DNA of 64,000 bases from Apostichopus japonicus (taxonomy: Eukaryota > Echinodermata > Holothuroidea > Aspidochirotida > Stichopodidae). The DNA lies in assembly GCF_037975245.1 (NCBI RefSeq), contig NC_092568.1, positions 32,026,501 through 32,090,500 of the forward strand. The letters run 5' to 3'. Position 1 is the stretch's first letter, and every line of letters begins with the position of its first letter. The position numbers were made by a program, and so were the translations under genes. Positions 25,801-40,800 of the stretch are shown here, piece by piece. The notes under the pieces were generated by a model. That model made no database searches and had not been told where the DNA came from. It saw only the letters and a program-made list of their open reading frames with translations.

Positions 25801-28800
25801 CGGCTTGGGCGTGTTAAACACAGATAAATTTGAGTCTTTAGGAGCATTTCAACTTTTGTTTTCCTTCTAAATTTATGGATATAAACTTCATGAATTTTCA
25901 CCATGCAGCCTCTATGCATATTGATTTATTATAGATATACACTCAGACTTGAATGTGTTAACTGGAAGTGTACCAAAATGGAAGTTTGGTAGTCCTCTTT
26001 TGCAAAAAGAAGAATTTAGACAATTTTAAAATTTTATTGAAAATGAGATCAAGTAATCTTCTGATCTAATTTTCTCTTCTGGTTTTGCACAGGATTTAGA
26101 AAGCTCAGTTCCAGAAATGGAAAAAGAATTGCACAAAGTTAAGGATCAGGCTGCTAAAGTGAAACCAGAGACAAATGATATTGGACGAGTTGTAATACAA
26201 GACAACACCGGCAGGTTAGAGGAAGCCTTGAACCATTTACTTGCAAAAGTGAAGAAGACCATTGACCAATTAGATAGCTGTTTACAGACTCAAAGCGGCT
26301 TGGAAGAGGAATGTAAAGTTCTTTCTGATTGGTTGGAAATGGCTGCACCAATACTGAAGGCAGCCGAGGTACCATGTGATGACGTCGGAGGCAAGGCAAC
26401 AGCAAATGCAGCTGTGGAGGTAACGTTTACATTTATTATACAGGAGACTATTCTTGAAAGGTACAACTTAGTAGGACTGACATTATCACAAATTTGGGCA
26501 AAGTTAGGATAACATCGGGATGATCATTTGTATCTCAATAAATACTACTAGGTATTGAGATAAGAGCCTAGATTTGACAACGGAGATACAACAGTCTAAA
26601 CTGCTTGGATTTCAATCTTGAAAAGAAAATTGTTGCTTGTAAGTGGCAGCACACACATAATATATAATTTACAATTTTGAAATCATAGGAAGCTTCAAAG
26701 TCAGCAATATGCAAACTAAAGTTCTGTTTGTTGGGACTGGCCTTTAAGGTAATTAAGGCTTTATCTTGGCAAATTTGTCATTAAGTAAATTCTGTAGTAT
26801 TTGTAATCTATTTTGTAACTTACATTCTGTGCATGAAAATGTCTGTAAACAAACATGCCTTAAAATAACTTCCACCTACAAGACCTTGAAATACCTGTCT
26901 TAACTGATACACCGAAGATCAAGTTACAAGCACATCATTAAAATTGAGACTCTACAGCTCTGAAGCTCCAGCTAGAAAATGAAATAGGAATAACTCATTT
27001 TCAAAATTCAGTTTTGGTGATCTTGCTGTGCTGCTTATAAATTGGTTCAAAATAGGTCATTACACTCACGACTCCCAAATGTGATCCACTCTCAATTTGG
27101 ATGTAAACATACTGTAAAACTGCACACTCATCATTTGAGTAAAGCTATGTTATGGATATAGTTACAGTGGCAAACATCAGCACATTGATCAGCTATTCAG
27201 AATTGCCAACTATTGACCACAAAGTCTCAGGAAAACCCCTGTTCTCTTTAGCTACTTAGGTCAAAGGTTCATCAGTTTGGTTTCTATTTGTAGTGATTTA
27301 TAGTTAAAGAACACATTCCATAATAAAGCTTACTGGAATGTTAATGGGCTTTGTATTGCAAAATTAAAACAGAAGTAACTGTATTTGACTCCTACTTAAG
27401 CATGTTTAAATTCTGATCAAGGTTTGCAGACAAGAATGTTCCTGAAGGTTTGGATACCCTATGAAGTTCTTGACACTGGAGTGTTAAATTAGACAGTGAA
27501 ATGTATTAGTTTGTGAAAATTCAGACAGAAATTTGAATATGAGTGACCTATGCTTGAATATGTAAAACATTTGGCAGCAATACTGGTGACTTTCTATCAG
27601 CTGTTAGCAACGTTTTCTTCTTTGTCATTTCTTTGATCCGTAGGATTTATTGAAAACCATACCAGCTGTCAAAGCCAAAGATAAGAGGCTGATGGGAGAA
27701 GTAGATGAGTTAATCTCTGCTAGTAAGATGGATCCACAGCAAACTTACTCTACTGTGAATCTCTGCAAGAAGGTTAAAGAGATGTGTAATAAGACTGAGG
27801 TAATATCTGTGGTTTCATATTAAACACTGTAATAAGACTGAGGTAATATCTGTGGTTTCATATTAAACACTGTAATAAGACTGAGGTAATATCTGTGGTT
27901 TCATATTAAAACACTGTAATAAGACTGAGGTAATATCTGTGGTTTCATATTAAACACTGTAATAAGACTGAGGTAATATCTGTGGTTTCATATTAAACAC
28001 TGTAATAAGACTGAGGTAATATCTGTGGTTTCATATTAAACACTGTAATAAGACTGATGTAATATCTCTGGTTTCATATTAAACACTGTAATAAGACTGA
28101 GGTTATATCTGTGGTTTCATATGAAACACTGTAATAAGACTGAGGTAATATCTGTGGTTTCATATTAAACACTGTAATAAGACAGGTAATATCTGTGGTT
28201 TCATATTACACACTGTAATAAGACTGAGGTAATATATGTGGTTTCATTTTAAACACTGTAATAAGACTGAGGTAATATATGTGGTTTCATATTAAACACT
28301 GTAATAAGACTGAGGTAATATATGTGGTTTCATATTAAACAATGTAATAAGACAGGTTATATATGTGGTTTCATATTAAACACTGTAATAAGACTGAGGT
28401 AATATCTGTGGTTCATATTAAGCACTGTAATAAGACTGAGGTTATATCTGTGGTTCCATATTAAACACTGTTAAATGACTGAGGTAATATCTGTGGTTTC
28501 ATATTAAACACTGTAATAAGACTGAGGTAATATATATGGTTTCATATTAAACACTGTAATAAGACTGAGGTTATATCTGTGGTTTCATATTAACCACTGT
28601 TATAAGACTGAGGTAATATCTGTGTTTTCACATTAAACACTGTTATAAGACCAAGGCAATATCTGTGGTTTCATAGGAAACACTGTTAAATTACTGAGGA
28701 AATATCTGGGGTTTCATATTAAACACGGTACAAATTGTTCTCCTTCTTAAATCTCAAAGTGGAAAGTTATGTTCAGTTCAGATAACGGTGATGTAATGTC

Positions 28801-31800
28801 CTCAATTCAGCACACATTTATTATCACCGTTTGAATCTCACTTCACTTTGTTTATTTATGTAGGGCCAATGGGAATGAAAATTTTCTTGGAAAAAAAAAA
28901 ACTTCTTTAGGGAAGAATAAAATACATATAAGATGGTTGGTTATTTAATTTTATAAATCTGTAGATGGAATCATAATTACACTTACTCCAAAAGATATTT
29001 CTCCTCAGTGGATATTTTGACATAATCAGTGTGTTTAATATATCATTTTAGGAGTTGCATTCACAAATAGGCCAACATCTTGAAGAACATCATAACCTGA
29101 AACATTTCATGGAGAGGTTGTCCGCATGGCTGAAGTTGAAAATGGAAGAGTTTGAAACTTGTAAAGATTGCAGAGAAACTTTGGATGAAAACAAGGAAAA
29201 CCTTCAGAAGATTCAGGTTTGTTGTGCCGTTATATATCTCTTTAACGTGCCATAGTATTATTACGTGACGACTGCTTCAAAACATTCCAATCGAACATCG
29301 CCAGGTTGGCATAAATGACAGGAAGGAAGTTAGAAAGTGGTTCGGATAACCACAGGATCTCAGGTGAAAGGGTTTTCTTTGTACTCTTGCCAGAATGGTG
29401 TGTTTCCAAATGGTTTTAGTCTATTTATACTTTTGGGCTTTTTTGAAAAACTGTCAGACATTGCGTTGGGTTGGGGTGGGGAAAGGCTCCATTTTGTCTT
29501 TTCTGTAATGATCCATGCTTCCTGAACTTGTGTGATTTATATAAACTTTCCAAAAGAAGTCAAAGTTGAATTGACCAAAGGAACCTTCTCCTTTGGTTTG
29601 ATCATGAGTATAATTTTTCGTTTCTCCTTCCAAGGGATGAGTACTCACTTGACGTAACGTCATCATGATCATATGGTTATTGTCTCAATGTTAGGACCTG
29701 CAGGGCTTGGAGTGGATCCATTTGTTTCGTAAATATGCCCGAACTTGATCTTACTTTAAATCGAAGGAATTCTATTTCCCTCTCTTTTGTTTTTAGCATT
29801 CTTTATCTTGGAATTTCACATTGCTCTACTTAAATTCTTATATCTGATCTTGTTTAATCTTATTATATCGTATGCATGAAAATTGAAGAGATATCACATA
29901 CATGAATATTCACGAGGTAAAATGACATTCTATTTTGTCTTTCATTCAAGGAGCTGATGAAAACACATCCCGATGGTGAGGCTCTCCTAGCCGAGACAGA
30001 GACCAAAGCCAAGGCGGTCTTACTCCACACTTCTCCCACAGGTCAAGAGGTCATCCGGGAGAAACTTCAAGCTCTTGGAGGAACATTGTCAGAACTAAAA
30101 GAAGACACAACATTCAAAGCTAATTTGATGCAGAAGGTGGTGTCTTTGTGGGAATCTTTCATCAGATCAGCTGAGCAGTTTGAGGAACAGCTTGGTATTG
30201 ATGACGCTACCTTAAGAGCAGCAATGGGGCCATACGGGGATGAAGAAGTCCTGAGTCGTGCATTGGTTGACTTGCAGGTAATGCCCCTGAAGGGATTTTA
30301 TCAGATTGCTTTGGCAGTAATAGCAGTCAATATATGCAAGTTCAATACTTGGTCCTTAGGCCATGTAACCACACAATTATGGTTTCCTCTGAGATGTGAT
30401 TATTTGTCCACAAGTTAGTTTTAATCACCCTGTTGACTGAGCAAGCTATATACAGGTGAATCCTCCAGGGCATAATCTGTTTTGTCTGTAGCGGTTTTGA
30501 GGTTTATCGATTGTACGTATCATAATGTACTAAACATACTCTGGTTCTTTGTATGTAATTGTTATACATTGTGCCCATTTAGCAAAACAAAACAACTGTT
30601 TTTGGAACGTTATGAATCAAATATCGAAAGAGCTTCCATTTACGAAGCCAAGTGATTAAAGGTTGGATCCAAGAAATTTTTAATTCCCGTTGAAGTTGTA
30701 ATTCTCGTTTAAACCCAAAATTATCAGATGATACGACAACATTGAACATTCAGAATGTCCAACATTTTCATAATATTCTTAAGATGATGACAGAGAGGTC
30801 ATTTCATCATGAGATGCCATGGCCAGGTACAACTATCCATAGTACTCTCAACATTGTAAAAATGTGTTATGCAATAAGGCTTTTGAGGCAACCCATCATT
30901 AAAAATTGGGCTCAGTGTTACCATGGTTACAATCATATTTTGAGAAAAAGTGATGTCTCAATTGGGCAGTCGTGTACTTTCTTTTGGCAGGCTCTGAAGG
31001 CTGATGCTAGCAAACATGAAACAAGTTTGTTAGAAGTAGCATCCATCAGGCAGACACTTACAGATATCGCCGGTCCAGTGAAGGTTCTCGCAGATCATGA
31101 TGAGAAATTGAGCAGGGAAAACCAAGTTTTGATTGATAAGATCAAGGTCAGTATCTATAAAGCTGTGAATACTGTTTGGTGTGTCGATAATCAATAAATT
31201 TTTGTGTTTCAGCCTTTCAATCCGGGCAATAGATCTGTTATCCATTTGAAAGTGAATATTTATGTTTTTCTTAACAGTGCTTAAAACTTTTTGAAAATCA
31301 AAGCCAGAGAAGAATTTTGGGTAAAAGTAATATTTAAAGAGAATTCCATTTGTCTATGTTTGAGAACATGTTTCATTTTCCATTTAAGTTTGCCATAAGC
31401 CTTAAGCTCTAAAATTTGGGCATAATGATTGCATTTAGGTTCTGTTCATCCGAAGGAACAGACCTTATCATTGAGTTCACTCTAAGGAACATACCTTAGA
31501 TTGTGTTCACCCTAAGGAGCAGGCCTTAACTTGTGTTCACCCCTAAGAAACAGACCTTTGGCCTGTTTTGTACCTTACGTACATTTTTTTCATAATCTCC
31601 ATTTAGGAGGAGCATGATCATGTAGAGAGAGGTGTGTCTGATGCCAACCTTTACAAAATAGCCAAAGAAGATTTCTGGTGTTGGTCAGAAGAAATCAAAT
31701 CTTCCATCAACGAGAACTCTGAAATGAGTGGTGATAAAGGAACTCTTGCAGCTAAAATGGATAAACTTCAGGTTTGTTGTCAACTGTCTATCTTTTGTGT

Positions 31801-34800
31801 AACAAACCTTAAGGATAGTGATATTTTGTCACATTTTATCCAATCAAAATGTGTGAATATTTTTTTCTATTCTTTAATCAACTCTGGCTGCAGACGGAAA
31901 AAAAAAACCTGTAAAGTTTTTCTCTGCTTTGTTCTCTAAATTTTATACATGTACTGTTTTGCTTTCATCTAGAGAAGTTGTTCAAATGGTTGAAATGTCC
32001 TGGGAGGGAGGGAGGGAGGGAGGGAGGGAGGGAGGGAGGGAGGGAGGGAGGGAGGGAGGGAGGGAGGGAGGGAGGGAGGGAGGGAGGGAGGGAGGGAGGG
32101 AGGGAGGGAGGGAGGGAGGGAGGGAGGGAGGGAGGGAGGGAGGGAGGGAGGGAGGGAGGGAGGGAGGGAGGGAGGGAGGGAGGGAGGGAGGGAGGGAGGG
32201 AGGGAGGGAGGGAGGGAGGGAGGGAGGGAGGGAGGGAGGGAGGGAGGGAGGGAGGGAGGGAGGGAGGGAGGGAGGGAGGGAGGGAGGGAGGGAGGGAGGG
32301 AGGGAGGGAGGGAGGGAGGGAGGGAGGGAGGGAGGGAGGGAGGGAGGGAGGGAGGGAGGGAGGGAGGGAGGGAGGGAGGGAGGGAGGGAGGGAGGGAGGG
32401 AGGGAGGGAGGGAGGGAGGGAGGGAGGGAGGGAGGGAGGGAGGGAGGGAGGGAGGGATTTTAATAATGAAATGCAACCATTCTTTCCAGAGGAATGGAAA
32501 AGAAAGTCAACCAATCTGGAATAGAGATCCTTGAAGGTGACCGCAAACCCTACAAACATTTTCAGATTTCCACTTCTCATTCTCTAGTTCCGGTTGTCAA
32601 TGACAACCTGTCTGTGATAGCTTCACGGACTGACTACTTTGTTCAATCTTTTTTTTTAAGGATCCTTAGCAATTACTTCCTGTTTCCCAGTTGAATTACC
32701 TGAATCTACTAACATGCAGGGCTCTGCTTGTATATGGTCTGACGGATGACATTGTTTACTCCGGAAATATTTTCTCTGTTTGGTATAGGATTATTTGGAT
32801 TGATTGATGTCAGGGAAAAGATGCAGGAACTTATCCTTCAATAGTGCCGGGGGGGGGGAAGGAGGAAGGTTACCGAATATCGGTGCTGCTGTGAGCATCC
32901 AGGCACAATGAGTCACCTGATCAATAGTTATAGATAAATGCTGGATTTGGGTCAAGCAGAAGCAAATAGAAAGTAGAGTAATATCATCACAATTGTTTAT
33001 GATTGTCACAAGACTGAGGGTCCTTCATTGTTAGCTGTTCATCTGTAAGTAATAACTATAGGGATCCTGTTTTTTTGCAAATCTGTTCATTTTTGAACCA
33101 AAATAATGGTTTTTAAGTGAGAAGTGAATTTTTGAAGGTGAGATTGAGAGAGAAAAATTGTTAACCTTGAGAAGAACTCTTTAGCATCAGTCAAGGACAG
33201 GTTCAGTCAATTGTTAATGGCTTATTTGTTTAAGTGATCGTTTCATTAATACCAGCCATGTTGTAAGATGAGGACGGCTGTTTCATACTTTTGGTATTAT
33301 TTCTGTTTTGACTTCCATTTCCCATGGTATTGTTTTGCCAATTGTGTTAATGCCTGGACTTTCGTGTATGCCATCTATGTGAAGTAACAACACATTGTTA
33401 ACAAATGCAGATGTACTTAATTGTTCTCTGGATCTTCTCGTTCATTGTGATTTTAAATCTTCCCCTACCTCAATTCCCTGCTACCCCCGCCCTTTCCACC
33501 CCATGCCACCCCTGTAAAGAAAGAAATGATTGTGCAATTTTAAAAATAGAGATGGAAGTAAAATTTCGATTCAGCCTATCGAAGTAAAACATTTGTGAGC
33601 AGAATTCTTTTTGTTTGCTAGTTTGTTACAGCAGATGTCAGAGAGAGAACGACAGGCATCAACACTTTATTTTTAAGCCTGTCACAGTTCAGGGCAAATT
33701 TTTAAGGTTTTTTTTTCTTCTTTCTAATCGTCCCTCAGACAGCCAGGTCTTACTTTTTGGTTGTCCAAACAAATTTGGTTGTCCGAATAAAATGCAGCAA
33801 ATAACAAAGAACGACCAATATGTACACAGGAGGAGAGAAGTGTAGGTTTGGTTAATGTCACACCAGCTATGGGGACAGTGAAACTCCCCTCTGAGTGGAT
33901 CATTGGCTTTCGACTAGTTCTGTTTGATTTCATAATCTCCAAAGTGATTGGAGGGCAATACCCATCTATCATTTTCACCTATTCGTGTGCATTAAGTTAC
34001 ATTGCAATCTGAATTTGATGTTAACAACTATAGCCGTCCGCAGGACAACCTCCGAGGCTGATATTATTTGTCCAGAATATTGACATGCTGGGTGGTCATC
34101 AGTGCAATTGTCTTGACGGTGTGTGGTACTAAATGTATAATACATCAACGAACTCACACCTATCCACGAACCTCTGTTTACAAAATGAAATGCCGATCTC
34201 CCTAGACTAGGGTGCTTAATTATCTGCTGTAGGGACTTCTGTGAAGCCATTTCTTTGCAAAAGTTTGCTAGTAAATTAATTTAACCATATCTTAACACAG
34301 TAGCATTTGTTAATCCCACCACATCACCACTTACCATTTTTTTCTATGATAATTCCTGTAAAAACCTCAGGCACTTGATTTGATCCATTTGGAAGGACTG
34401 TTGAGTCACAGGTTTTTGAAGTAATTTTGTAAGAACAACTTTATTCTATTATGGGTTTGCAGAATCTACATTCATGTCACTACCACGGTGAACATTTGAT
34501 AGAAGTAACTGAAACCAATGCTACCAAGTTGATGACATACCTAACAGATACCGGTAAAGAGGCAGTCGTCTCTGAGTTGGACAGGATGAAAATTGATCTC
34601 AGGAAACTGATGGAAGATATTGTCTCATCCAAAGACAAAGTGGAAGCTAAACTGAGAGAAATTGATCAGTTTGAATCGGAAGCTAATTCTCTCGACAAAA
34701 GATTTGATGAAATTCAAAGTCATCTGGTTACTGCAAAAGAATTGGAATCTGGACTACCAGAAAAGAAGGCTCAACTTGAAAAATGCAAGGTGAGGTTGCA

Positions 34801-37800
34801 TCGCTTAAAATTAGTTTTGTAACTCAAGAAAGAAACAGTCACATAGTTTTTGTTCCATGTAGTTTCACTGTTATTGAATTAAGTATTATCTAAAGAAAGA
34901 CACTGTTACTTTGAGACACATTCACCCCACCCCCCTCCCCCCACCATCTACATTCTTTATCCCATCCTTCCTCCAACAGTCCCTCCTCCCATGTAGACAG
35001 GGAAGATAAATACAACTTATATTAGATCATATTGTCTGCTGTTTCATGAACAGTTAAGAATATCTTGGTATTATTCTGACACCAATTGCCATACCCAACA
35101 GCTTCTAACCCCTCCCCCCACCCCCCCCAAAAAAAATCAATAAGAATAATCTTTCATGAAGCTGGTACCAAAAATGATGATTAACATTTGACAGGGAATC
35201 TTTTAATCATCTGAAAATGGTACCAGACCAGCCAGATGGTTATAGCAACAGGCCGAAAGCTCCCCTGCAGCCAAACGTCTCTCTGGCATGCTTCCACTTT
35301 TAAAGAGACTATATTCAGACAAACCATTACAAACCAGGACAGTCAAATTCTCATATTTTGAAGGATGGTGTTAAACATTCTGAATTATTATCTGGGTTAC
35401 TTAATATCATGTTATAATTTTTTGTTTGAAGAACGTACAAGCAGACTTGACATCTTCTCCCAATGAGAAGTTGGACATGCTGAAGGAAGCAGCCTCTCAC
35501 CTCCTGAATGAAAACCCTGACCTATCATACCTGCAAGATACCTTGGATAAGTTGCTGTCTCAGTATGAAGCTACTGCAGATCTTGCCCAGGTGGGTTTTT
35601 ATACTGCTTTTCATCTTGTCTGAAGACTATATTTGTATGCTACATGTAATCTAAATGGTGTTTATCGGTAAAATGTACCTATTCACGTCATCACGTCCCC
35701 AACATCATCCATCTCTGTCATCCTTCTCATCATCATCATCCATCCCCATCATCATGATCCGTCCCACATAATCCCTCCCAGTCATCATCCCATCATCATC
35801 TGTCCCTCATCATTATTCATCCCACATTATGGTTCCTCCCCTTCATCACCCATCCCTTCCCTTCATCACCCATCCCCATCATCTTTGCTCTCTATTGTCA
35901 TCTGTGCCCATTTTCACAGTTCATGTACACGCATGTTAGTATGCAAGAGTTGGCTTTTGGGAAAGGGGCAGAGTCTGCTAAATGAAGGCGTTAGACTAAA
36001 AGGTGATTTGGGGGGAGTCGCCCTTCCCTCTAAGAAATACCTAGACTGAGTGTTTTTACTCAATACTGATGAGGAAAGCCAAGGGGCACAGGGGCGGCCC
36101 TGCCCGGGCCCCTGTTTTGCACAACACTGCCTATTCCTAAAGGGGCTGTTTGTCTTCTCTGAACAAGTTAAAAATAAGGAAAAGCATTGACAGGAGATTT
36201 GTCACCTCAGATTGAATATTGTTGGCATGCTTAGTCAATACATGACCTAGCTATGCAATCTTATATTAAACTCTATCTGTGTATTAAGAAGGTCATTCCA
36301 GCACATGTCTTGTAGCAGTCTTCATTTATGATCAGGTTAATTGGGACAAGTACATATTACATACCAGGACCCATACCCGAAAAGTATTGGACAGGATGGA
36401 ATTGCTTGGTTTCCTATTACCAGTAATTTATATTTTCTGTACTTCACATCAACAAGGATGTGAGTGATTTTTCAAATCATATACTCCCATATTTTATGCA
36501 GTAGGGGTTTAGTCAACTTCATAACACTGAAGGTTCAAGCAATTTACATGTTACTCACAATTGGGTTCCTCTCTCTGCATTTGTCAGTGGAATCGCACAA
36601 AGGCTCCTTGTTTCTCAGACACATCAATATCATGATTTTAGTTGATAAGGTAATATTCCATGTATTATGTACATTATATTTTATGGTGATTACAAATATT
36701 ATTATACATGTGTCACATCACTTGTTACAAAGCTGTTGCTAATCGCCATTGTTTACAAGAATATTTGAAATCGAAACATAATGTAGTTTGTAATTTACAT
36801 GTTGTATTAATATATAAAGGTAAATGTTAAAAAAAAAATTGCCTAGCTTATATCAAAGATCATTGTGAAACTTTTTTTTTCATTGCAAAATTTTCACACG
36901 GTAAAATTCCATTCAGCCTCACACTTTACCTGCCAATCATATCCAGGGACTCAATTTCAAGATTCAGTAGTTTCATTTCCTAGTATTCCTTGCCTCTTTA
37001 TTCATGGAAAGAATTGTTTGCATACAATACAGGATGCGGTCACAATGCAACAGAATGCAGTGACAACCCATGTGTTATTCCAGGAAGCTCTTCGAAGCCT
37101 GGAAGAGGAAGTCGGCGACCGAGAGGATGAGCTGAATGGAACGTTGTCATCATTGAGTGGTTCAAAGGAAGATATTGAAAAAAGATTGGTACCTGTCAAG
37201 GTATGCATGTCTAAAATATTTGGATCCTTTGAGATTGGATCTTTGATGGACACATCTGTCACACATAAAAGAAGTCATTCACATCTGTTCAGGACTCAAA
37301 GGTTGTCTTATCTGCAAAACAAAAAGAGAGGAAAATATTAGAGGTGCAAATATGACTAAAAGTTATACACGAATCAAACATGTTTAGACATACATTGCCT
37401 TGATTGAATGCAACTCGATTCAGGCGCATAGCCAAGAGGGGGGGAGGCGAAGGGGGCAGCCTCCCCCCCCCTTTGAGCATATTTTTTTAATGTTTTTATG
37501 ATATCGCTAGTAATTTCAAAAGAAAATATGCTAAGATGCAACTTACAAGGCCTGGGAAGTGCCATTTCCAGCGATCTGGGAGGCATTTTCTGCCAAAATT
37601 TTCTTGTACGTTCGCGCCAACCATGGTGGCGCTACGCTTGCGATAGTTTGCAATGCCGTATCTACGGCTCTGATAGTTTGCCTACATTTCGCCCCTCCCT
37701 TGGCAAATTCCTGGCTACGCGCCTGACCTGATTCTGTTTTTTGGTTCATTTATTTTGTATGAATTCTGCGGTCTATAATTGTTCTATATATAGAAATTAA

Positions 37801-40800
37801 AACATATGAAATTGTGGCTGCAAACATTACAAGCACCCTTTCCTGTGGGTATAATGTAATTTAGTTTGTCCAAACTTAAGTTCATAATACATTATTTAGC
37901 TGTAAATTATTTTTTGTCCTTCCTTTGGTTAACCCCTCTGCTGCAATTGTTAGAAAACACATTAAAAATGGAATTCTATTTAATGTTGTCTAATGTAAGT
38001 TACGATAGGCCATTCATGTCTCCATCGATCACCAAAAATAATAACAATGAAAAAGGAAAAGATAAAAAAACACGTTAAAATTTTGTTTTTCCCATAAATT
38101 TTCAAAGGAAATCTTTTACTGGGGGACTCAGTGTGAGAAGAATCTAACAGAACTTGAAAAATTAAGCAAGGATGCTTGCAATTTCTCGTCTCCTCCTGGC
38201 CAAGAGGCCATTGCACATTTGTATAATCAGGTGCAAGGAAGAGTTAATGGACTACTGGAAGATTCTCAAGCCACTCTAGGAAAAATTGAGCAATGTGTGG
38301 AGATATGGTGTGACTTTGAGAGACAGACAAAGGAACTAGGAAGGTGGCTGGATGATGCCGAGAGGAGACTCGGTGACATCAGTAAACCATGCAAGGACAT
38401 GGAGGATCAACAGAGACAAGTAAAGGAGGTTCAGGTAGGTGCACCCCTCTACCTCTCTCTGGTATATTTTCGCCTGCCACATCACCTACCATATTATTCA
38501 ATGTCAGTGCCAATGCAATGTCAGGGGGGTGGGGGTGGGGGGGTGGAGAACCTACCATAGTTATCCACTGTGTGCATTTTATGCACTATTTTCAGGCTAG
38601 GAAATTTAGCATGTTTGTTTGCAAGATCCAAATGTCAATAAAACTTAGATCAATTTATGGCTTTATGAGAGATTCCCTCCTACCAGTTTTTATATGATTA
38701 TTTGGAACTTGTCTGTGTCCCTAACATGGCAAGTTCAGAGGTAATTGGTTCAATGTACTTCTCAGAATGTTGTGCTTCACCACAGTTACTGGTTCACATA
38801 TCTGTTAGTTAGTCAAAGTTTCTGATTGGATTAAGTGTTGTGATAATTCAACAAACAGGATCCATTTCACATGCTACCCTTGTTTGATCAAAAGTTGTGC
38901 AATATACATTGTACACTGCCTGTTGTTATGCAATATGTAGTGTAGTCCTTCCCGGATGCACCTAGGCATTTTTCCCCTATCTATATATAGATATTTATAT
39001 ATCTATATGCAAGTTCATTACCATAGCAACCTTTGTCTGCATTAAGGCAACTCGGAACAATGGTGAATAGAGTATTGCTGTGTGCCTCTGTGTTTTACTG
39101 AACCCAATGAGAGGCACAGCTTTATAGCTAGTTTAAAAGTCATACTTGTATTCAGAGATTCTAACTACAGTACATAGTGAGTCTATATAAACCAGTCGTC
39201 TGTAATATAAAAAGTCAATGTCTCTTTAAGCATGGCAAGATATGCTTGAACCAATCTTTGACTGATAGATATATGCTATGTGTATACATATACCCATGTC
39301 AATGTTGAATCAGTGCTAGTTAAATCTTTGCCCAGACCGGTATATAGCCATGTACACATAGGAGTATCCAGATGATGGCCAATACTTAGCTTTTAGTAAC
39401 TCAACGAAATGTTTAGAGTATTATAGAGACTTGTGATTAGGGACCTGTCTGTGGCCTATAAGAACTGTGGTTTTGAGGATGGTGTTCCCTGGCAACTTCC
39501 TGATGTTACTTACATTTCTTTGCAAACATATTGTATTTCAAAAAGGGTGTAGGCATTAATAGGTTGGTGATTGTGGGTAACTGTAGGTAAATTTATAGAT
39601 CAAGCAGGGACTTAGAGGGGGTGTAGTTGGTAGGGAATGGGAAATGAGACAAAATGTTTTGAGGATGGTGTTCCCTGGTAACTTTCTGGTGTTTAATACT
39701 TACATTTATTTGCAAACATATTGTAATTCAAATCAATAATGTATGCGTTAATTGGTTGGGGATTGTGGTTAACTGTAGCTAAATTTGTAGATCAAGTAGC
39801 AATTTTAAGGGGGTAAAGAGGGTGGGGAATGGAATATTAGAGGACAAAAATTTTCTTTTTACATCGATCTGTTCAGTTTTGCAATACTCTCAAAACAATC
39901 TTTACCATATCTTGTAAATGTTGCTACCATTTCTTTAATAGAGATTCCATGTAATTCTAGCACTTTTATAGTAACTGTTGGGTCTGTAACATGCTATGAT
40001 CATGCTGCTAGGTGAGTGCGTAAAACCCACTATTTCTTTGCTAATGAGGTGTTATTGTGCAGGTATTAAGAGGAAGTGTCCAAGCATGAATAATGAAAAA
40101 TTCTTTGTTCATCAAAAATTCTTAGTCAGTGCGACATGTCTGTTTACCACAGATAATAAGGACAGCTTGTAACCACAAAAGTGGTACTACTAATTGCTGT
40201 TAATGTCTAACATCCCAGTTGGCATGGTTGCTCCATGGTTGTATACCATATGGAAGCAGATAATGCTATATTTATATTAAAAATGTCAATGAAAAGTTAT
40301 TCTCTGATAGCCATTGATAACCCTTGGAAACAATGAACCCTGATAACAGTTGGTCATTGGTGTCAATAGAATATATTGGAGAATTTTGTCAAAATTTTAG
40401 TCAAAGAAGGCTATAAACAGCAAATGTATTGTATCAAAATTAATGTAATCCTTCTATTTATCGTCCCGGTGAATGATAATATTTTGAAAAGTATGTCAGG
40501 TGAGCTCTTCAGGGATGTAAGTGCAGCGCAAAAAAAAAAAACCGGAAAACTATTCGGAGACCCCGGGTGAATGCCGTCCTAACACATCCTACTCCTAGCT
40601 CTGACTATTTACACACTATCGTTATGTTAGGCTAGCTCAAAAGTATTAGCGCTAACACATCCTACTCCTAGTTCTGACTACTTACAGACTATCGTTATGT
40701 TAGGCTAGCTCAAAGTTACGAATACGTCAGAGCGAACTCCGGAATAAAAAACAGTGTCATGTTTGAATGCGATCACGAATATCGACTATCATATGCGTAT

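Noticed and set aside
31929-32580. Long Gly-Arg-Glu and Pro-Ser-Leu reading frames
   Set aside because: They arise only from the GGGA tetranucleotide repeat, which is open in several frames on both strands.
37374-37749. Minus-strand ORFs including the ARSQEFAKGG peptide
   Set aside because: They read through the terminal repeats of the hAT-like MITE.
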